Assembly (NCBI GenBank): GCA_028718985.1
Contig: JAQUKQ010000011.1
Coordinates: 1-47,238 of the forward strand
DNA: 47,238 nt
Source: Desulfobulbaceae bacterium
GTDB taxonomy: Bacteria; Desulfobacterota; Desulfobulbia; Desulfobulbales; VMSU01
Direction: 5' to 3'
Shown here: positions 1 to 7,630 of the stretch, piece by piece
Layout: the number at the start of each line of letters is the position of its first letter
How positions within the stretch are numbered: position 1 is the stretch's first letter
Position numbers and translations under genes: made by a program
The notes under the pieces: model-generated
Databases searched by the model: none
The model's input: only the letters and a program-made list of their open reading frames with translations
Told to the model about the DNA's origin: nothing

Positions 1-24
1 CAATGGACAGGATGCCGAATAATC

Positions 25-53
25 TTGCCAGACTGGCCGTGTTTTGCTATCTC
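25..53 (+). promoter_or_regulatory. possible sigma-70 promoter of the HU gene
   Basis: TTGCCA at 25-30 and TATCTC at 48-53 are separated by 17 nt, upstream of the HU gene. The -35 box matches consensus at five of six positions but the -10 is weak, so this is a tentative call. A clear Shine-Dalgarno (AGGAGAG) follows at about 101-107, just before the start codon. Confidence 0.3.
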
Positions 54-109
54 AGCAAGAAAACGGTTTGCTGTATGGAATCTTTCAATAAATTCAATTA
101 GGAGAGACG

Positions 110-382
110 ATGAACAAAAGTGATTTAGTCGAGAAAATGGCCAAGGATTGCGACATAAGCAAGGCTGTCGCTGAAAAAGCCCTCAACAGTGTTGTGGACG
201 CCATCATGGAAGCCATGTCCGCAGGGGACAAGGTAACGCTGATCGGCTTCGGGACATTCTCCGTTGCCGAACGGGCCGCTCGCGAGGGCCGTAATCCACA
301 GTCCGGCAAGACCATTAAGATTGCCGCGAAGAAGGTCGTCAAATTCAAAGTTGGCAGTAAACTCGCCGATGCGGTAAGCTAA
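110..382 (+). CDS. hup: HU family nucleoid-associated DNA-binding protein
   Basis: This 90-residue protein has the normal HU length and layout. A helical dimerisation N-terminus (MNKSDLVEKMA) is followed by the hallmark GFGTFSV segment and the DNA-binding beta-arm with GRNPQSGKTI. HU dimers bend and compact DNA and often assist site-specific recombination and replication. The start is supported by AGGAGAG a few bases upstream. The stop codon (380-382) overlaps the stop of the convergent integrase (379-381), so the two genes share their last bases. Whether this is the housekeeping HU or one carried by a mobile element ending at tRNA-Arg cannot be decided here. The family call is secure. Confidence 0.95.
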   Translation: MNKSDLVEKMAKDCDISKAVAEKALNSVVDAIMEAMSAGDKVTLIGFGTFSVAERAAREGRNPQSGKTIKIAAKKVVKFKVGSKLADAVS

Positions 383-1467
383 TCTTGAGGTTCGGATGGG
401 GTGTGGTTGCTCACCCCCAGCGAGTTGATTCGATCAACAGCTTTCAACTTGTGATCATTGAGTAGATGAGTGTATCTGAGCACCATCTGCAAAGTTTTGT
501 GCCCCAGGATCTCCGCCAGTGTTCTGAGGTCAGCTCCAGCCATAAGCAGGTGGCTGGCTGCCGTGTGACGGAGATCATGCAAGTGGACATCTTCGAGACC
601 TACTTTTTTGCGGACAGTATCGTATGCCTTCCTGAAATAAAGGTTTGGCCTGTTCTTCAATAGCATCGTTAAGTTGCTGTCGTTGGGGAGAAAAACCCGC
701 GTACTGCCCAAGGCATCTTCAGGACGGATAGATTGAAGAGTCTCAGCCGCTTTTTGGGTGAGTGGCACGCAACGCATGTCGGTTTTTGTCACATAAAGTT
801 TGACGAGCCTGGCGTCGAGATTGATATTCTCCCACGTTAATCCCGCTGCCTCGCTGGGGCGCATCCCGGTATGCATCAAGAGCAGGAGGTAGTGGTAGAG
901 TTTTTTGTTGCGGCTTGTCATGGCGGCATCTAATAGTTTCTGAGCCTCTTCAGAGGTAAGAAAACGTGTACGGCCATTTTTTATCTTCGGCTTGCTGATC
1001 TCGCTGACAGGATTGATGATTGGCAGACCCCATTCTCTTCGGGCCACGTTGAATAGATGTGACAGCAAGGCGAATTCTTTTTGAATTGTCGAGGGGGTCA
1101 CTTGCTTCATGCGGGAGTCGCGATAGTTTGCCAACCGTTGCGAAGAGACTTCGGTCAAGGAGATTTCCTGGCCAAATTTTTCCAGGATGGCCTTGGCTGC
1201 TATCCTGTCACGATGGTCCGAGTTCGGCCGTTTTTGCGATGACACATGTTCAAGATATCGCTCAATGGCTTCTGCTAAGGTTATTTTTTCCGCCGGTCTA
1301 GTGTCTTGAAAACGGCCCGCCCGCATTTCCTTCTCGACATCGGCGGCCCAAATTTTGGCCTCACCTTTGGTGTCAAAGGTTCTGGCAAAAACGGGAAATC
1401 CCTTCATCCTGACGGTTGCCGTATATGTCGTCCTTTTTTTCCCTTTACGAGTCTGGATGCGTGCCAT
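379..1467 (-). CDS. tyrosine recombinase / phage-type integrase
   Basis: This 362-residue protein has an N-terminal arm-binding type domain (about 1-60), a core-binding SAM-like domain (about 60-160) and a C-terminal catalytic domain. Catalytic signatures are the first Arg in HTGMRPSEAAGLTW, the H-x-x-R box in HDLRHTAASHLL, and GHKTLQMVLRYTHL with its conserved His and the nucleophilic Tyr. All look intact. The start is supported by a GAGG ribosome site about 10 nt upstream. The gene starts 170 bp from the 3' end of tRNA-Arg(CCT) and two tandem 12-bp repeats lie between, the usual arrangement of an island integrase beside its attachment site. The element it belongs to would extend left, out of the window. 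Its stop codon overlaps that of the convergent HU gene. Confidence 0.93.
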   Translation of the reverse strand: MARIQTRKGKKRTTYTATVRMKGFPVFARTFDTKGEAKIWAADVEKEMRAGRFQDTRPAEKITLAEAIERYLEHVSSQKRPNSDHRDRIAAKAILEKFGQEISLTEVSSQRLANYRDSRMKQVTPSTIQKEFALLSHLFNVARREWGLPIINPVSEISKPKIKNGRTRFLTSEEAQKLLDAAMTSRNKKLYHYLLLLMHTGMRPSEAAGLTWENINLDARLVKLYVTKTDMRCVPLTQKAAETLQSIRPEDALGSTRVFLPNDSNLTMLLKNRPNLYFRKAYDTVRKKVGLEDVHLHDLRHTAASHLLMAGADLRTLAEILGHKTLQMVLRYTHLLNDHKLKAVDRINSLGVSNHTPSEPQD

Positions 1468-1501
1468 GGATTTGTACCTCGAAGCTCTCGTTCATACCAA
1501 T

Positions 1502-1582
1502 TTTTTTGTTCCATTTTTTGTTCCACTCTCATGTCAGTATATACAATGTTAAAGCAGAAAAAAGCAATCACAAGTGGAACAA
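1502..1582. repeat. putative integrase arm-type sites (TTTTTTGTTCCA repeats)
   Basis: TTTTTTGTTCCA occurs twice back to back (1502-1513 and 1514-1525). The core TTGTTCCA recurs inverted as TGGAACAA at 1575-1582. The cluster lies between the start of the integrase gene and the 3' end of tRNA-Arg, where arm-type binding sites of island integrases normally sit. The role is inferred from repeat structure and position. Confidence 0.5.
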
Positions 1583-1590
1583 TTCTCAAT

Positions 1591-1630
1591 AAAAAAGGGG
1601 TTAACCAGCTTGATTAGCTGGTTAACCCCT
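1591..1630 (-). terminator. rho-independent terminator of tRNA-Arg
   Basis: A perfect 15-bp inverted repeat (1596-1610 with 1616-1630, loop 5 nt) is followed on the minus strand by a run of T (A-run at 1591-1596 on the plus strand). It lies 10 nt past the 3' end of tRNA-Arg(CCT), so it most likely ends that transcript. Confidence 0.85.
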
Positions 1631-1639
1631 TGATTTTAT

Positions 1640-1715
1640 TGGTGCCCCCGATACGATTCGAACGTACGACTCCAGGATTAGGAATCCTGTGCTCTATCCC
1701 CTGAGCTACGGGGGC
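1640..1715 (-). tRNA. tRNA-Arg(CCT)
   Basis: The minus strand folds into a complete cloverleaf. The acceptor stem is GCCCCCG paired with CGGGGGC, the anticodon stem CAGGA/TCCTG encloses loop TTCCTAA with anticodon CCT, and the T-arm contains GTTCGAATC. The discriminator is A and CCA is encoded in the gene (TGG at 1640-1642 on the plus strand). The 76-nt length is normal. An integrase gene begins just beyond the 3' end and an integrase pseudogene ends just beyond the 5' end, so this tRNA is probably a repeated integration target. Confidence 0.95.
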
Positions 1716-1744
1716 AAATTCTATAATTCCAGCAAGTTTTCTTT

Positions 1745-2222
1745 AATTATTTGACAACTTCTAGCCTCGAAATGGCTAATTGTGCCCAAATTGTGGCCGC
1801 GCTGTGCCTGGAGGTACGGTTACGCTTCCTGCCATAGTGTAGCACGCTTGAGGTCCTGGTCGTTTACGATATTATAACGGTCAAAAACTCATCGCGTCTT
1901 GTGGCCGCTGATCAACATGGAGAGCCTTTCATGGATACCGGAACGAACCATCTCCCTAACGGCTGTCCTCCGAAAATCGTGGAACATCTTTACCCCAATT
2001 TTAGCTTTCAGGCAAGCGTTATGCCAAGCCTTGTAGAATCACTTAACCCTGTCATCCCCCGTGCAAGTTAGGAATTCGTGGGGGAGGAGTTTGTTCTTGC
2101 TCTTGCGCCTCGCCCACAGTTGGTTAAAGAGGTTTTTCAACTCGGCGTCCAGGGAGACGGCCCTCGACTCGTCGTTTTTTTGTTTCACTAGCTTCGAACC
2201 GGACAAGGTATCATCACAACGA
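1745..2222 (-). pseudogene. degraded tyrosine recombinase (C-terminal catalytic domain)
   Basis: Conceptual translation of one minus-strand frame gives an integrase catalytic domain, including [48 protein letters not shown] and LISGHKTR followed by VFDRYNIVNDQDL. These carry the H-x-x-R box, the GHKTR His and the RYNI Tyr. The frame is broken by three stops: TGA at 2039-2041, TGA at 1889-1891 directly after GHKTR, and TAA at 1820-1822. No start or N-terminal half is recognisable. It sits upstream of tRNA-Arg, separate from the intact integrase on the other side, and is probably the relic of an older element. The recombinase identity rests on several family motifs in one frame. Confidence 0.85.
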
Positions 2223-2527
2223 AGGGTAGACAGGTTCTTATGATGCTGAAACGGACCTGTAAAGGAACATGATTGACAAAAATGTGACTTCTCGATACTG
2301 TAACGTCAGTTTTATCATAGGACGGCAAATGTTTTTTTGGCGTACCGATTCATTCTTGGACAGATTCTGCTGACCCGACAAAACCACTTCTTGTGGTGCT
2401 ATTGAGACGAGTCCGCCCGGACAATAGCTTATGGCCCGCACGTTACCGACTTTCTGTATATCCCACCAATTGGCATGATATGCAGGCCAGTAGAATAATT
2501 TATTAGGTGTCCCTATCAGGATCACCA

Positions 2528-2758
2528 ATGGAACAAATAATGTTCAAAGAACTGAAAGAAATAAACTCACACCCAAAACCATTCCAATTCTATACAGTTG
2601 ATGAATTGTGGGCAAATGAGCATACATCAAAACAGATGCTCGAATATCACTTAAATGAAGCAATTGATGTCTCTTCTCGAAACAAGGGCTTTATTGAACG
2701 TTCTGCGAAGTGGATTGTTACTCACTATTCGCTATTGTTGCAAAAAAAATATAATTAA
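2528..2758 (+). pseudogene. N-terminal fragment of a SAM-dependent methyltransferase
   Basis: The 76-residue product contains FKELKEINSHPKPFQFYT, DELWANEHTSKQMLEYHLN and SSRNKGFIERSAKWIVTHY. This resembles the N-terminal lead-in of a family of class I methyltransferases, in which the glycine-rich SAM-binding motif follows immediately. Here the reading frame ends with LLLQKKYN exactly where that motif should begin, so the catalytic domain is missing. AGGA lies about 8 nt before the chosen ATG; an in-frame ATG at 2540 is an alternative. The family assignment is from memory of such sequences and is moderate; the truncation follows if it is right. The fragment could still be expressed as a short protein. 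Confidence 0.55.
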
Positions 2759-2885
2759 AACAAATTGGTAATAATGTAATTCAGCGGATGGCGTTATCTC
2801 TGGCAGTGCTGACGCGGCAAGTTCATTGGCGCTATCGCTGATCACGACGTTAGCCACCAAACAAATAATTACTGCGGAGAACACC

Positions 2886-3740
2886 ATGCATTTAGGATTT
2901 ATTGGACTGGGACATCTTGGTAAAGCAATTGCTGAACGACTTTTAGACTGCGGCCATTCGCTTACGGTTTGGAACAGAACATCATCCAAAACTGAAGGGA
3001 TGAAAGCCGAGACAGTCTCTTCTCCACGGGCGGTAACTGAGAAAGCCGAAATTATTTTTATCTGTCTGTTTGACAGTGCTGCGGTTCATTCTATATTCAG
3101 CCAGGAAGATGGACTTCTGGCTGGCGATGTCTCCGGGAAAATTATCGTTGATCTCTCCACAAACCACTTCAAAGAAGTGCCACACTTCCATGCGCTTTGT
3201 AAAGATGTCGGTGCAATTTATCTCGAAGCACCTGTCTTGGGCAGTATCGTTCCTGCAGCGCAGGGGGCTCTTACTGTTTTAATTAGCGGGGATGAAACCG
3301 GCTATGATAAAGTCAGGCTAGTTCTGGAAAACATTGGCAAACATCTTTTTTATCTCAAGGAACCAGGTCTTGCCACCAAGATGAAACTCATCAACAACCT
3401 CGCGCTGGGGAGCTTTATGGCTACTATTGCAGAAGCTCTGTCGCTCGGAGAAACAGTCGGCATTGCAAAGGAAAAAATCCTGGATATTTTAGCTGTGGGT
3501 GGCGGCAACTCGCTGGTGCTGAATGCCAAGAGGAATAAATTGCTCCAAGAAGATTTCTCAACCCACTTTTCAAGTGCCTTAATCTACAAGGATCTCCATT
3601 GTCTCCAGGACCTAGCGTATGATGAGAAAAAAACACTGTTTACCGGCGCTGTGATCAAAGAACTTTACGCGAGGACATTTGAAGAAGGCATAGACCAGGA
3701 AGACTTTTCAGCAATATATAAATTGTTCAAAAAAGGCTAG
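2886..3740 (+). CDS. NAD(P)-binding beta-hydroxyacid dehydrogenase family protein
   Basis: The 284-residue protein belongs to the 6-phosphogluconate / 3-hydroxyisobutyrate dehydrogenase-like superfamily, which also includes succinic-semialdehyde reductases. The N-terminal Rossmann motif is GFIGLGHLGKAIAERL. EAPVLGSIVPAAQGAL corresponds to the substrate-binding segment (family GSxxxAxxGxL), and MKLINNLALGSF carries the catalytic Lys of the family K-x-x-x-N motif. The helical C-terminal domain is complete. I chose the ATG at 2886 because GGAG lies just upstream and the Rossmann strand starts four residues in; the frame stays open 60 nt further upstream. The physiological substrate cannot be read from sequence. 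The gene stands alone between two gene fragments. Confidence 0.85.
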   Translation: MHLGFIGLGHLGKAIAERLLDCGHSLTVWNRTSSKTEGMKAETVSSPRAVTEKAEIIFICLFDSAAVHSIFSQEDGLLAGDVSGKIIVDLSTNHFKEVPHFHALCKDVGAIYLEAPVLGSIVPAAQGALTVLISGDETGYDKVRLVLENIGKHLFYLKEPGLATKMKLINNLALGSFMATIAEALSLGETVGIAKEKILDILAVGGGNSLVLNAKRNKLLQEDFSTHFSSALIYKDLHCLQDLAYDEKKTLFTGAVIKELYARTFEEGIDQEDFSAIYKLFKKG

Positions 3741-3743
3741 CAA

Positions 3744-3812
3744 ACGCTTAGCGAGGGACGCGGGAAACATATGCGGCGCTCAGCGAGTTCAATGGCCGCA
3801 CCCCTCAAGCGT
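3744..3812. repeat. imperfect long inverted repeat after the dehydrogenase gene
   Basis: ACGCTT..GAGGG at 3744-3757 pairs with CCCCTCAAGCGT at 3801-3812 with three extra bases on the left arm. An inner GCGGC/GCCGC pair strengthens the fold. It begins three bases after the stop codon. It may act as a terminator, though no T-run follows, or be a leftover recombination site; the function is unknown. Confidence 0.4.
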
Positions 3813-3834
3813 AGCTTAAGCCTCTCATCAAAGG

Positions 3835-3915
3835 ATGCGCTATAAAGGACGAATCACCACTTGGGAAGACGACAAAGGAGCTATTAACATCAATACTCCC
3901 AATCTAACTCAATAA
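3835..3915 (+). pseudogene. fragment resembling a cold-shock-domain (CSD/DUF1294-type) protein
   Basis: A 26-codon reading frame with AAAGG just upstream encodes MRYKGRITTWEDDKG followed by an unrelated short tail. The start resembles the N-terminus of CSD-DUF1294 proteins, which typically begin with a similar KGRIT-W-DEKGFGFI stretch. The FGFI nucleic-acid-binding motif is lost here and the frame ends within a few residues. The stop (3913-3915) directly abuts the stop of the convergent diguanylate cyclase gene (3916-3918). This is a short match from memory, so confidence is modest. Confidence 0.45.
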
Positions 3916-5133
3916 TCAATCTTCCAGACCGTTTGATACTAATTGCTTATCGCCGAATAGTTCACGTCGATTTTTTCGATTTTGCTTTTGTTGGTACATC
4001 AGCATATCAGCTTCGCATATCAATTCATCTGCCGAGCAGGGAGACTCAGGAGAATACTTTGCAATTCCGACACTTAATGATAAATTATAACTTGTTTCAC
4101 TTGTTTTGTTCCATTGCATTATGTTTGCTTCGAGCCTTTCCTGTATCAGAGCTGAATCCCCTAATCCATGAAGTTGGGTGACTAAAACAGCAAATTCATC
4201 ACCACCAAAACGTCCAATAACAGTTTCATCAAGACGTCCTATAAAATCAGAACCTCGAAAAGTGTTATTCAAAATTTTTGCCGTTTCTCTTAGCGCCTCA
4301 TCTCCAATGTCGTGACCAAACATATCATTTATCTGTTTGAAGTCGTTTAGATCTATAAAAATTAACAATGCTGGTCTGTTGCCTCTATTTATGACCATTA
4401 GCTGTTTGTCTAATTGCCTTAAAAATCCTCTTCTATTTAAAACACCAGTTAACTCATCTGTTACGGATAACTTTTGAAATTTCTCCTTTGATCTTTTTAA
4501 CTCTGACATGTTTTTATATGCGAGATAAGAGCTGAAAAGTCCACCTGATAAAAGCAAAAGGATGATCGGTGCCATAATCTTTTGCTCGTTATTCTTTAAT
4601 CTCTCAAGAGATTGTTTTATTGCTGTAATATCATAATAAATTTCAAAAGCCCCTATCGGAATGTTTTCACGTTTTATTGGAACGTAAGTTTCTATAAAAT
4701 AATGATTTTTTTGGGAAAGATTTTCCCCATCATTGATATTTTTAATATCAATATGACTTCTCATCTTATTGTCTTCGAACATTTCTGGGAAAAAATTCTT
4801 TTTTGTATGATTTCCAATATCAGCCATATCAGTGGAATAAACAATCATACCCTCTGCTGTAAAAATTTTAACTTTCCAGAAACCATTTGTTTCCATTATG
4901 TGCTTAACATCATTAATGAAATGAATAGGCAATTGAGTGGTAAGTGATATTGGATTTACAATATTGTTCTTCTCAATCATTTTACTGCCGATACCCTTTA
5001 ATATTTCTTCGGCACGAAAAATCAAAAACGAATCATATGCTGGAAACAGTATGTATTTGGAGTAAACTGGCAACAAAAGAACTATGAATATTGAGCTTAT
5101 GGTTATAACACCAAGTATTTTTTGTCTAAACAT
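3916..5133 (-). CDS. membrane-bound diguanylate cyclase (GGDEF)
   Basis: With the ATG at 5133 the protein has 405 residues. A first membrane segment (about 7-28, ITISSIFIVLLLPVY) is followed by an extracytoplasmic sensor region of about 160 residues, a second membrane segment (IMAPIILLLLSGG) and a C-terminal GGDEF domain opened by TDELTGVLNRRGF. The intact GGDEF is at residues 310-314, so it should make cyclic di-GMP. The usual inhibitory RxxD site is replaced by FRGSDFIGRLDETVIGRFGG, with the R-x-x-D about nine residues further from GGDEF than normal. I chose 5133 because AGGAAG lies eight bases upstream and the first membrane helix follows at once; the frame is open to 5241. The ligand is unknown. 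Confidence 0.9.
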   Translation of the reverse strand: MFRQKILGVITISSIFIVLLLPVYSKYILFPAYDSFLIFRAEEILKGIGSKMIEKNNIVNPISLTTQLPIHFINDVKHIMETNGFWKVKIFTAEGMIVYSTDMADIGNHTKKNFFPEMFEDNKMRSHIDIKNINDGENLSQKNHYFIETYVPIKRENIPIGAFEIYYDITAIKQSLERLKNNEQKIMAPIILLLLSGGLFSSYLAYKNMSELKRSKEKFQKLSVTDELTGVLNRRGFLRQLDKQLMVINRGNRPALLIFIDLNDFKQINDMFGHDIGDEALRETAKILNNTFRGSDFIGRLDETVIGRFGGDEFAVLVTQLHGLGDSALIQERLEANIMQWNKTSETSYNLSLSVGIAKYSPESPCSADELICEADMLMYQQKQNRKNRRELFGDKQLVSNGLED

Positions 5134-6029
5134 TAGTATTGCTTCCTGGTTGTCTGGAGTTGTACCGATGATCCTTTGAATCGTCTGGAAACGTTGAGAA
5201 ACTGGTTGGGCCCGTGTAGATCTGCTGTTCAAACGTGGCACTAGAAAGGCTCGACAGGGCCATCAAGAACTGACAGGCCTGAATGTCATGCCCGATTGTG
5301 GGAGTTACAGAAAGACGGGTATACTCTGGGGCTAGAATGGGTTACGGTAATTGCTGGCGTCATAGTATCGGCGAGCTATTTTCTTGTCAATCAGGTTTTC
5401 TGATATGTCGTATATTATACGTTATAAAAACAGCGCACTAGCAATTTGAGCTTTTTACCGTCCATTAATCCGCCAGCAGATATTTTTTCTTGCACGCTTC
5501 ATTTTTACCTGGAACAACGTTGCACCTCTGGATTCAAGCCTCCGCGAATGCTTAACGTGCTCTTGAGGGACGCCCCCTTGGAACAGTTTTTTTTGGCAAG
5601 AACTTTTGGCATAGCCGGTGGTTCTTTTGGGATCGTAATAATTGGCCCATTTGGTCAGAATACGCAGTTGGATTTGAAGTCGTGCCTCGAAGCTATCACC
5701 AAGATGCTGATAGCTCGTCCGATTTTGGGGAGGGTGTTTCGATGATCACAACATGACAATGAAATGTCGCTACGATTTGCAGAAAGGCAGCGCAGAAATA
5801 ATTAGCACCGATACCGCCAACGTAGAGATGAACAAGGATTGGGAAGATTTGATTTTAACTGCCTGATGTCTGGTAGAGTTTATGGGGGCTTATTTTGTCA
5901 TGGAGCAGGACAAGAGCCACTCAGGCCCCACACCAGCAATGAATCACATGAGGCTTTTATGATGTGCCATGAGTTCAGCGCCAAGTTGAAACTAACTGTC
6001 GGCTGACCAGAAATAAATACTCAATCACT
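5134..6029. other. interval with no confident gene
   Basis: About 0.9 kb between the diguanylate cyclase and the tRNA-fMet element. A 37-codon frame at 5753-5866 (+) begins MTMKCRYDLQKG; I recognise no family and it lacks a clear ribosome site. A hydrophobic plus-strand frame ends at about 5403 (WVTVIAGVIVSASYFLV) but has no credible start. The 99-codon frame at 5446-5745 (+) also lacks motifs and a ribosome site. These may be remnants of decayed genes. Confidence 0.4.
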
Positions 6030-6058
6030 AGCCTCTTGCTTCGATAAGGGGCTTTTTT
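6030..6058 (+). terminator. rho-independent terminator
   Basis: AGCCTCTT (6030-6037) pairs with AAGGGGCT (6046-6053) across an 8-nt loop and is followed by TTTTTT. No clear gene precedes it on the plus strand, so it may be the surviving end of a lost gene. Confidence 0.65.
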
Positions 6059-6123
6059 GTTTATGGGGGAGGTGGAGGAATCGAAAACGAGTCAATATGT
6101 GTGGGGCTTGATTTTCAGACAAC

Positions 6124-6159
6124 AAAAAAGGCTTTCAAGGGGTATCCCTCAAAAGCCTT
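6124..6159 (-). terminator. terminator hairpin downstream of the tRNA-fMet 3' fragment
   Basis: AAGGCTTT (6128-6135) pairs with AAAGCCTT (6152-6159), with further G/C pairs inside, and T follows on the minus strand (A-run at 6124-6129). On the minus strand it lies just past the tRNA-fMet 3' fragment. It was probably the original chromosomal terminator of tRNA-fMet before the element inserted. The first bases of the 63-nt direct repeat overlap its end. Confidence 0.7.
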
Positions 6160-6218
6160 GTATTTGTAAGTGGTAGCGGGGACAGGATTCGAACCTGTGA
6201 CCTTCGGGTTATGAGCCC
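6156..6218. repeat. left attachment site; 3' fragment of tRNA-fMet
   Basis: This is the left copy of the perfect 63-nt direct repeat. Bases 6171-6218 are the 3' half of tRNA-fMet on the minus strand, from the anticodon arm through the T-arm and encoded CCA. Identity to the intact tRNA ends after GAGCCC at 6218, inside the anticodon arm, a common crossover region for tyrosine recombinases. The fragment cannot form a tRNA. Confidence 0.92.
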
Positions 6219-6334
6219 AAAAACTTTTATTTCCTTCATTTTGCCTAGTTTGCCATTGGCCCTTACAAACGTTGACATTTAAGGCTTTACCACTTCTCTT
6301 GACTTACTTCAAATTACCCTGTATTATACCTCAT

Positions 6335-6359
6335 GTGCGGGGAATAGTGCGGGGAATGA
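6335..6359. repeat. left arm-type sites of the element integrase
   Basis: TGCGGGGAAT is repeated at 6336-6345 and 6348-6357, 12 bp apart. A 25-bp block with one mismatch recurs at 20016-20040 near the other end of the element. The position between the attachment site and the integrase gene fits arm-type integrase binding sites. Function is inferred. Confidence 0.65.
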
Positions 6360-6380
6360 AAATCAAGGGAGGGCCTACCA

Positions 6381-7532
6381 ATGGCTGCAAAGCAGAGATT
6401 CAAGACCGATTATCCTGGCGTTTTTTACATTTTAGGGGAGTCTCAAGTCTCCAAGAAGGCTGAAAAAATCTATTACATCCGTTTCCGCAAGGATGGCAAA
6501 GAGACAGAAGAAAAGGCCGGTCGGCAATTTCAGGACAACATGACCCCGGCCAAGGCCAACACCCTGCGCGCTGAAAAGATCAAAGGTGCAAAGCTCACCA
6601 ACCAAGGCAAACGGGCAGAAGTTGAAGCTCAAAAGGAAGCCGAACAAAGCAGGTGGACGGTTAAACGGCTTTGGTCCGAATACAAGAACACCAAGTCAAA
6701 CCTGAAAGGCATCATCACAGACGAAAATCGTTTTCAGCTTTACCTCTCTTCTCCCTTCGGGGATAAACTCCCCTCAGAACTTGCGGCGCTTGACATTCAC
6801 CGGCTGCGCATTTCCCTCCTCAAAAAGAAATCCCCCGGCACTGTCAAGAATGTCTTGGAACTCCTACGGCGGATTATCAATTTTGCCAAAAAAAATAATC
6901 TCTGTGAAGGGATCAACTTCATAATTGAGATGCCCGAGGTTGATAATGAGCGAACAGAAGACTTGTCGCCGGATCAACTATCTTCCCTCCTTAAAGCCCT
7001 AGATGAGTCTACAGACAGTATTGCATCGAACATTATGAGAATGGCCCTCTTTACCGGCATGCGGCGCGGCGAATTGTTTAAGCTTCAATGGGATGATATT
7101 GATTTTGACCGGGGCTTTATCTTCCTTCGGGACCCGAAGGGTAACAAGGGACAAAAAATACCGTTGAATGATGGGGCAAGACAGACGCTGGCCAGGATGC
7201 CAAAGACAAGCAAGTATGTGTTTCCCGGCAAGGGTGGCGCTCAGAGAGTGGATATCAATAAGGCAGTCAACAGGATCAAGAAAGCGGCTGGTCTTCCTGA
7301 TGACTTCCGACCTCTTCATGGCCTTCGCCACACCTATGCATCTATGCTGGCTAGCAGCGGCAAGGTAGATATTTTTACTCTCCAAAAACTTATGACGCAT
7401 AAATCACCGGCGATGACGCAACGGTATGCCCATTTGAGAGATGATGCCTTGAGACAGGCTTCCGACGTTGCCGGGGATATTATCAGCGAGGCGATGAAGC
7501 AGGACCGACAGAAGATAGTCACTATCAAATAA
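6381..7532 (+). CDS. site-specific tyrosine recombinase (element integrase)
   Basis: The 383-residue integrase has an N-terminal arm-binding domain (about 1-90, with YYIRFRKDGKE), a SAM-like core-binding domain (about 92-190) and a catalytic domain. Catalytic boxes are ALFTGMRRGELFKLQW, HGLRHTYASMLA and MTHKSPAMTQRYAHL with the His and the Tyr nucleophile. AGGGAGGG lies about eight bases before the ATG. Its position next to the left 63-nt repeat and arm-type repeats makes it the enzyme that inserts and excises the 14-kb element at tRNA-fMet. It reads into the element, away from the attachment site. Confidence 0.95.
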   Translation: MAAKQRFKTDYPGVFYILGESQVSKKAEKIYYIRFRKDGKETEEKAGRQFQDNMTPAKANTLRAEKIKGAKLTNQGKRAEVEAQKEAEQSRWTVKRLWSEYKNTKSNLKGIITDENRFQLYLSSPFGDKLPSELAALDIHRLRISLLKKKSPGTVKNVLELLRRIINFAKKNNLCEGINFIIEMPEVDNERTEDLSPDQLSSLLKALDESTDSIASNIMRMALFTGMRRGELFKLQWDDIDFDRGFIFLRDPKGNKGQKIPLNDGARQTLARMPKTSKYVFPGKGGAQRVDINKAVNRIKKAAGLPDDFRPLHGLRHTYASMLASSGKVDIFTLQKLMTHKSPAMTQRYAHLRDDALRQASDVAGDIISEAMKQDRQKIVTIK

Positions 7533-7630
7533 CCATTTTTCAGACCGGATAGGTTGATCCCCGAAAGGCCGCTTCCTTGGCTGCTTGCCGGTCTGATTCT
7601 TCACCAAGGTCAACCATAAGGAGGTTGAAT

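Noticed and set aside
1889-2041. TGA codons in the integrase relic as possible selenocysteine
   Set aside because: They fall at positions that are not Cys in recombinases, a TAA also interrupts the frame, and the N-terminal half is missing; decay explains it.
2775-2856. attC-like integron site before the dehydrogenase (ends in GTTAGCC 30 bp before the ATG)
   Set aside because: The expected complementary core (GGCTAAC) is not found at the left end and the two halves do not fold on each other; what is visible is an imperfect direct repeat.
5446-5745. 99-codon open frame (+)
   Set aside because: No ribosome site, no recognisable motif, and the opposite strand is similarly open.
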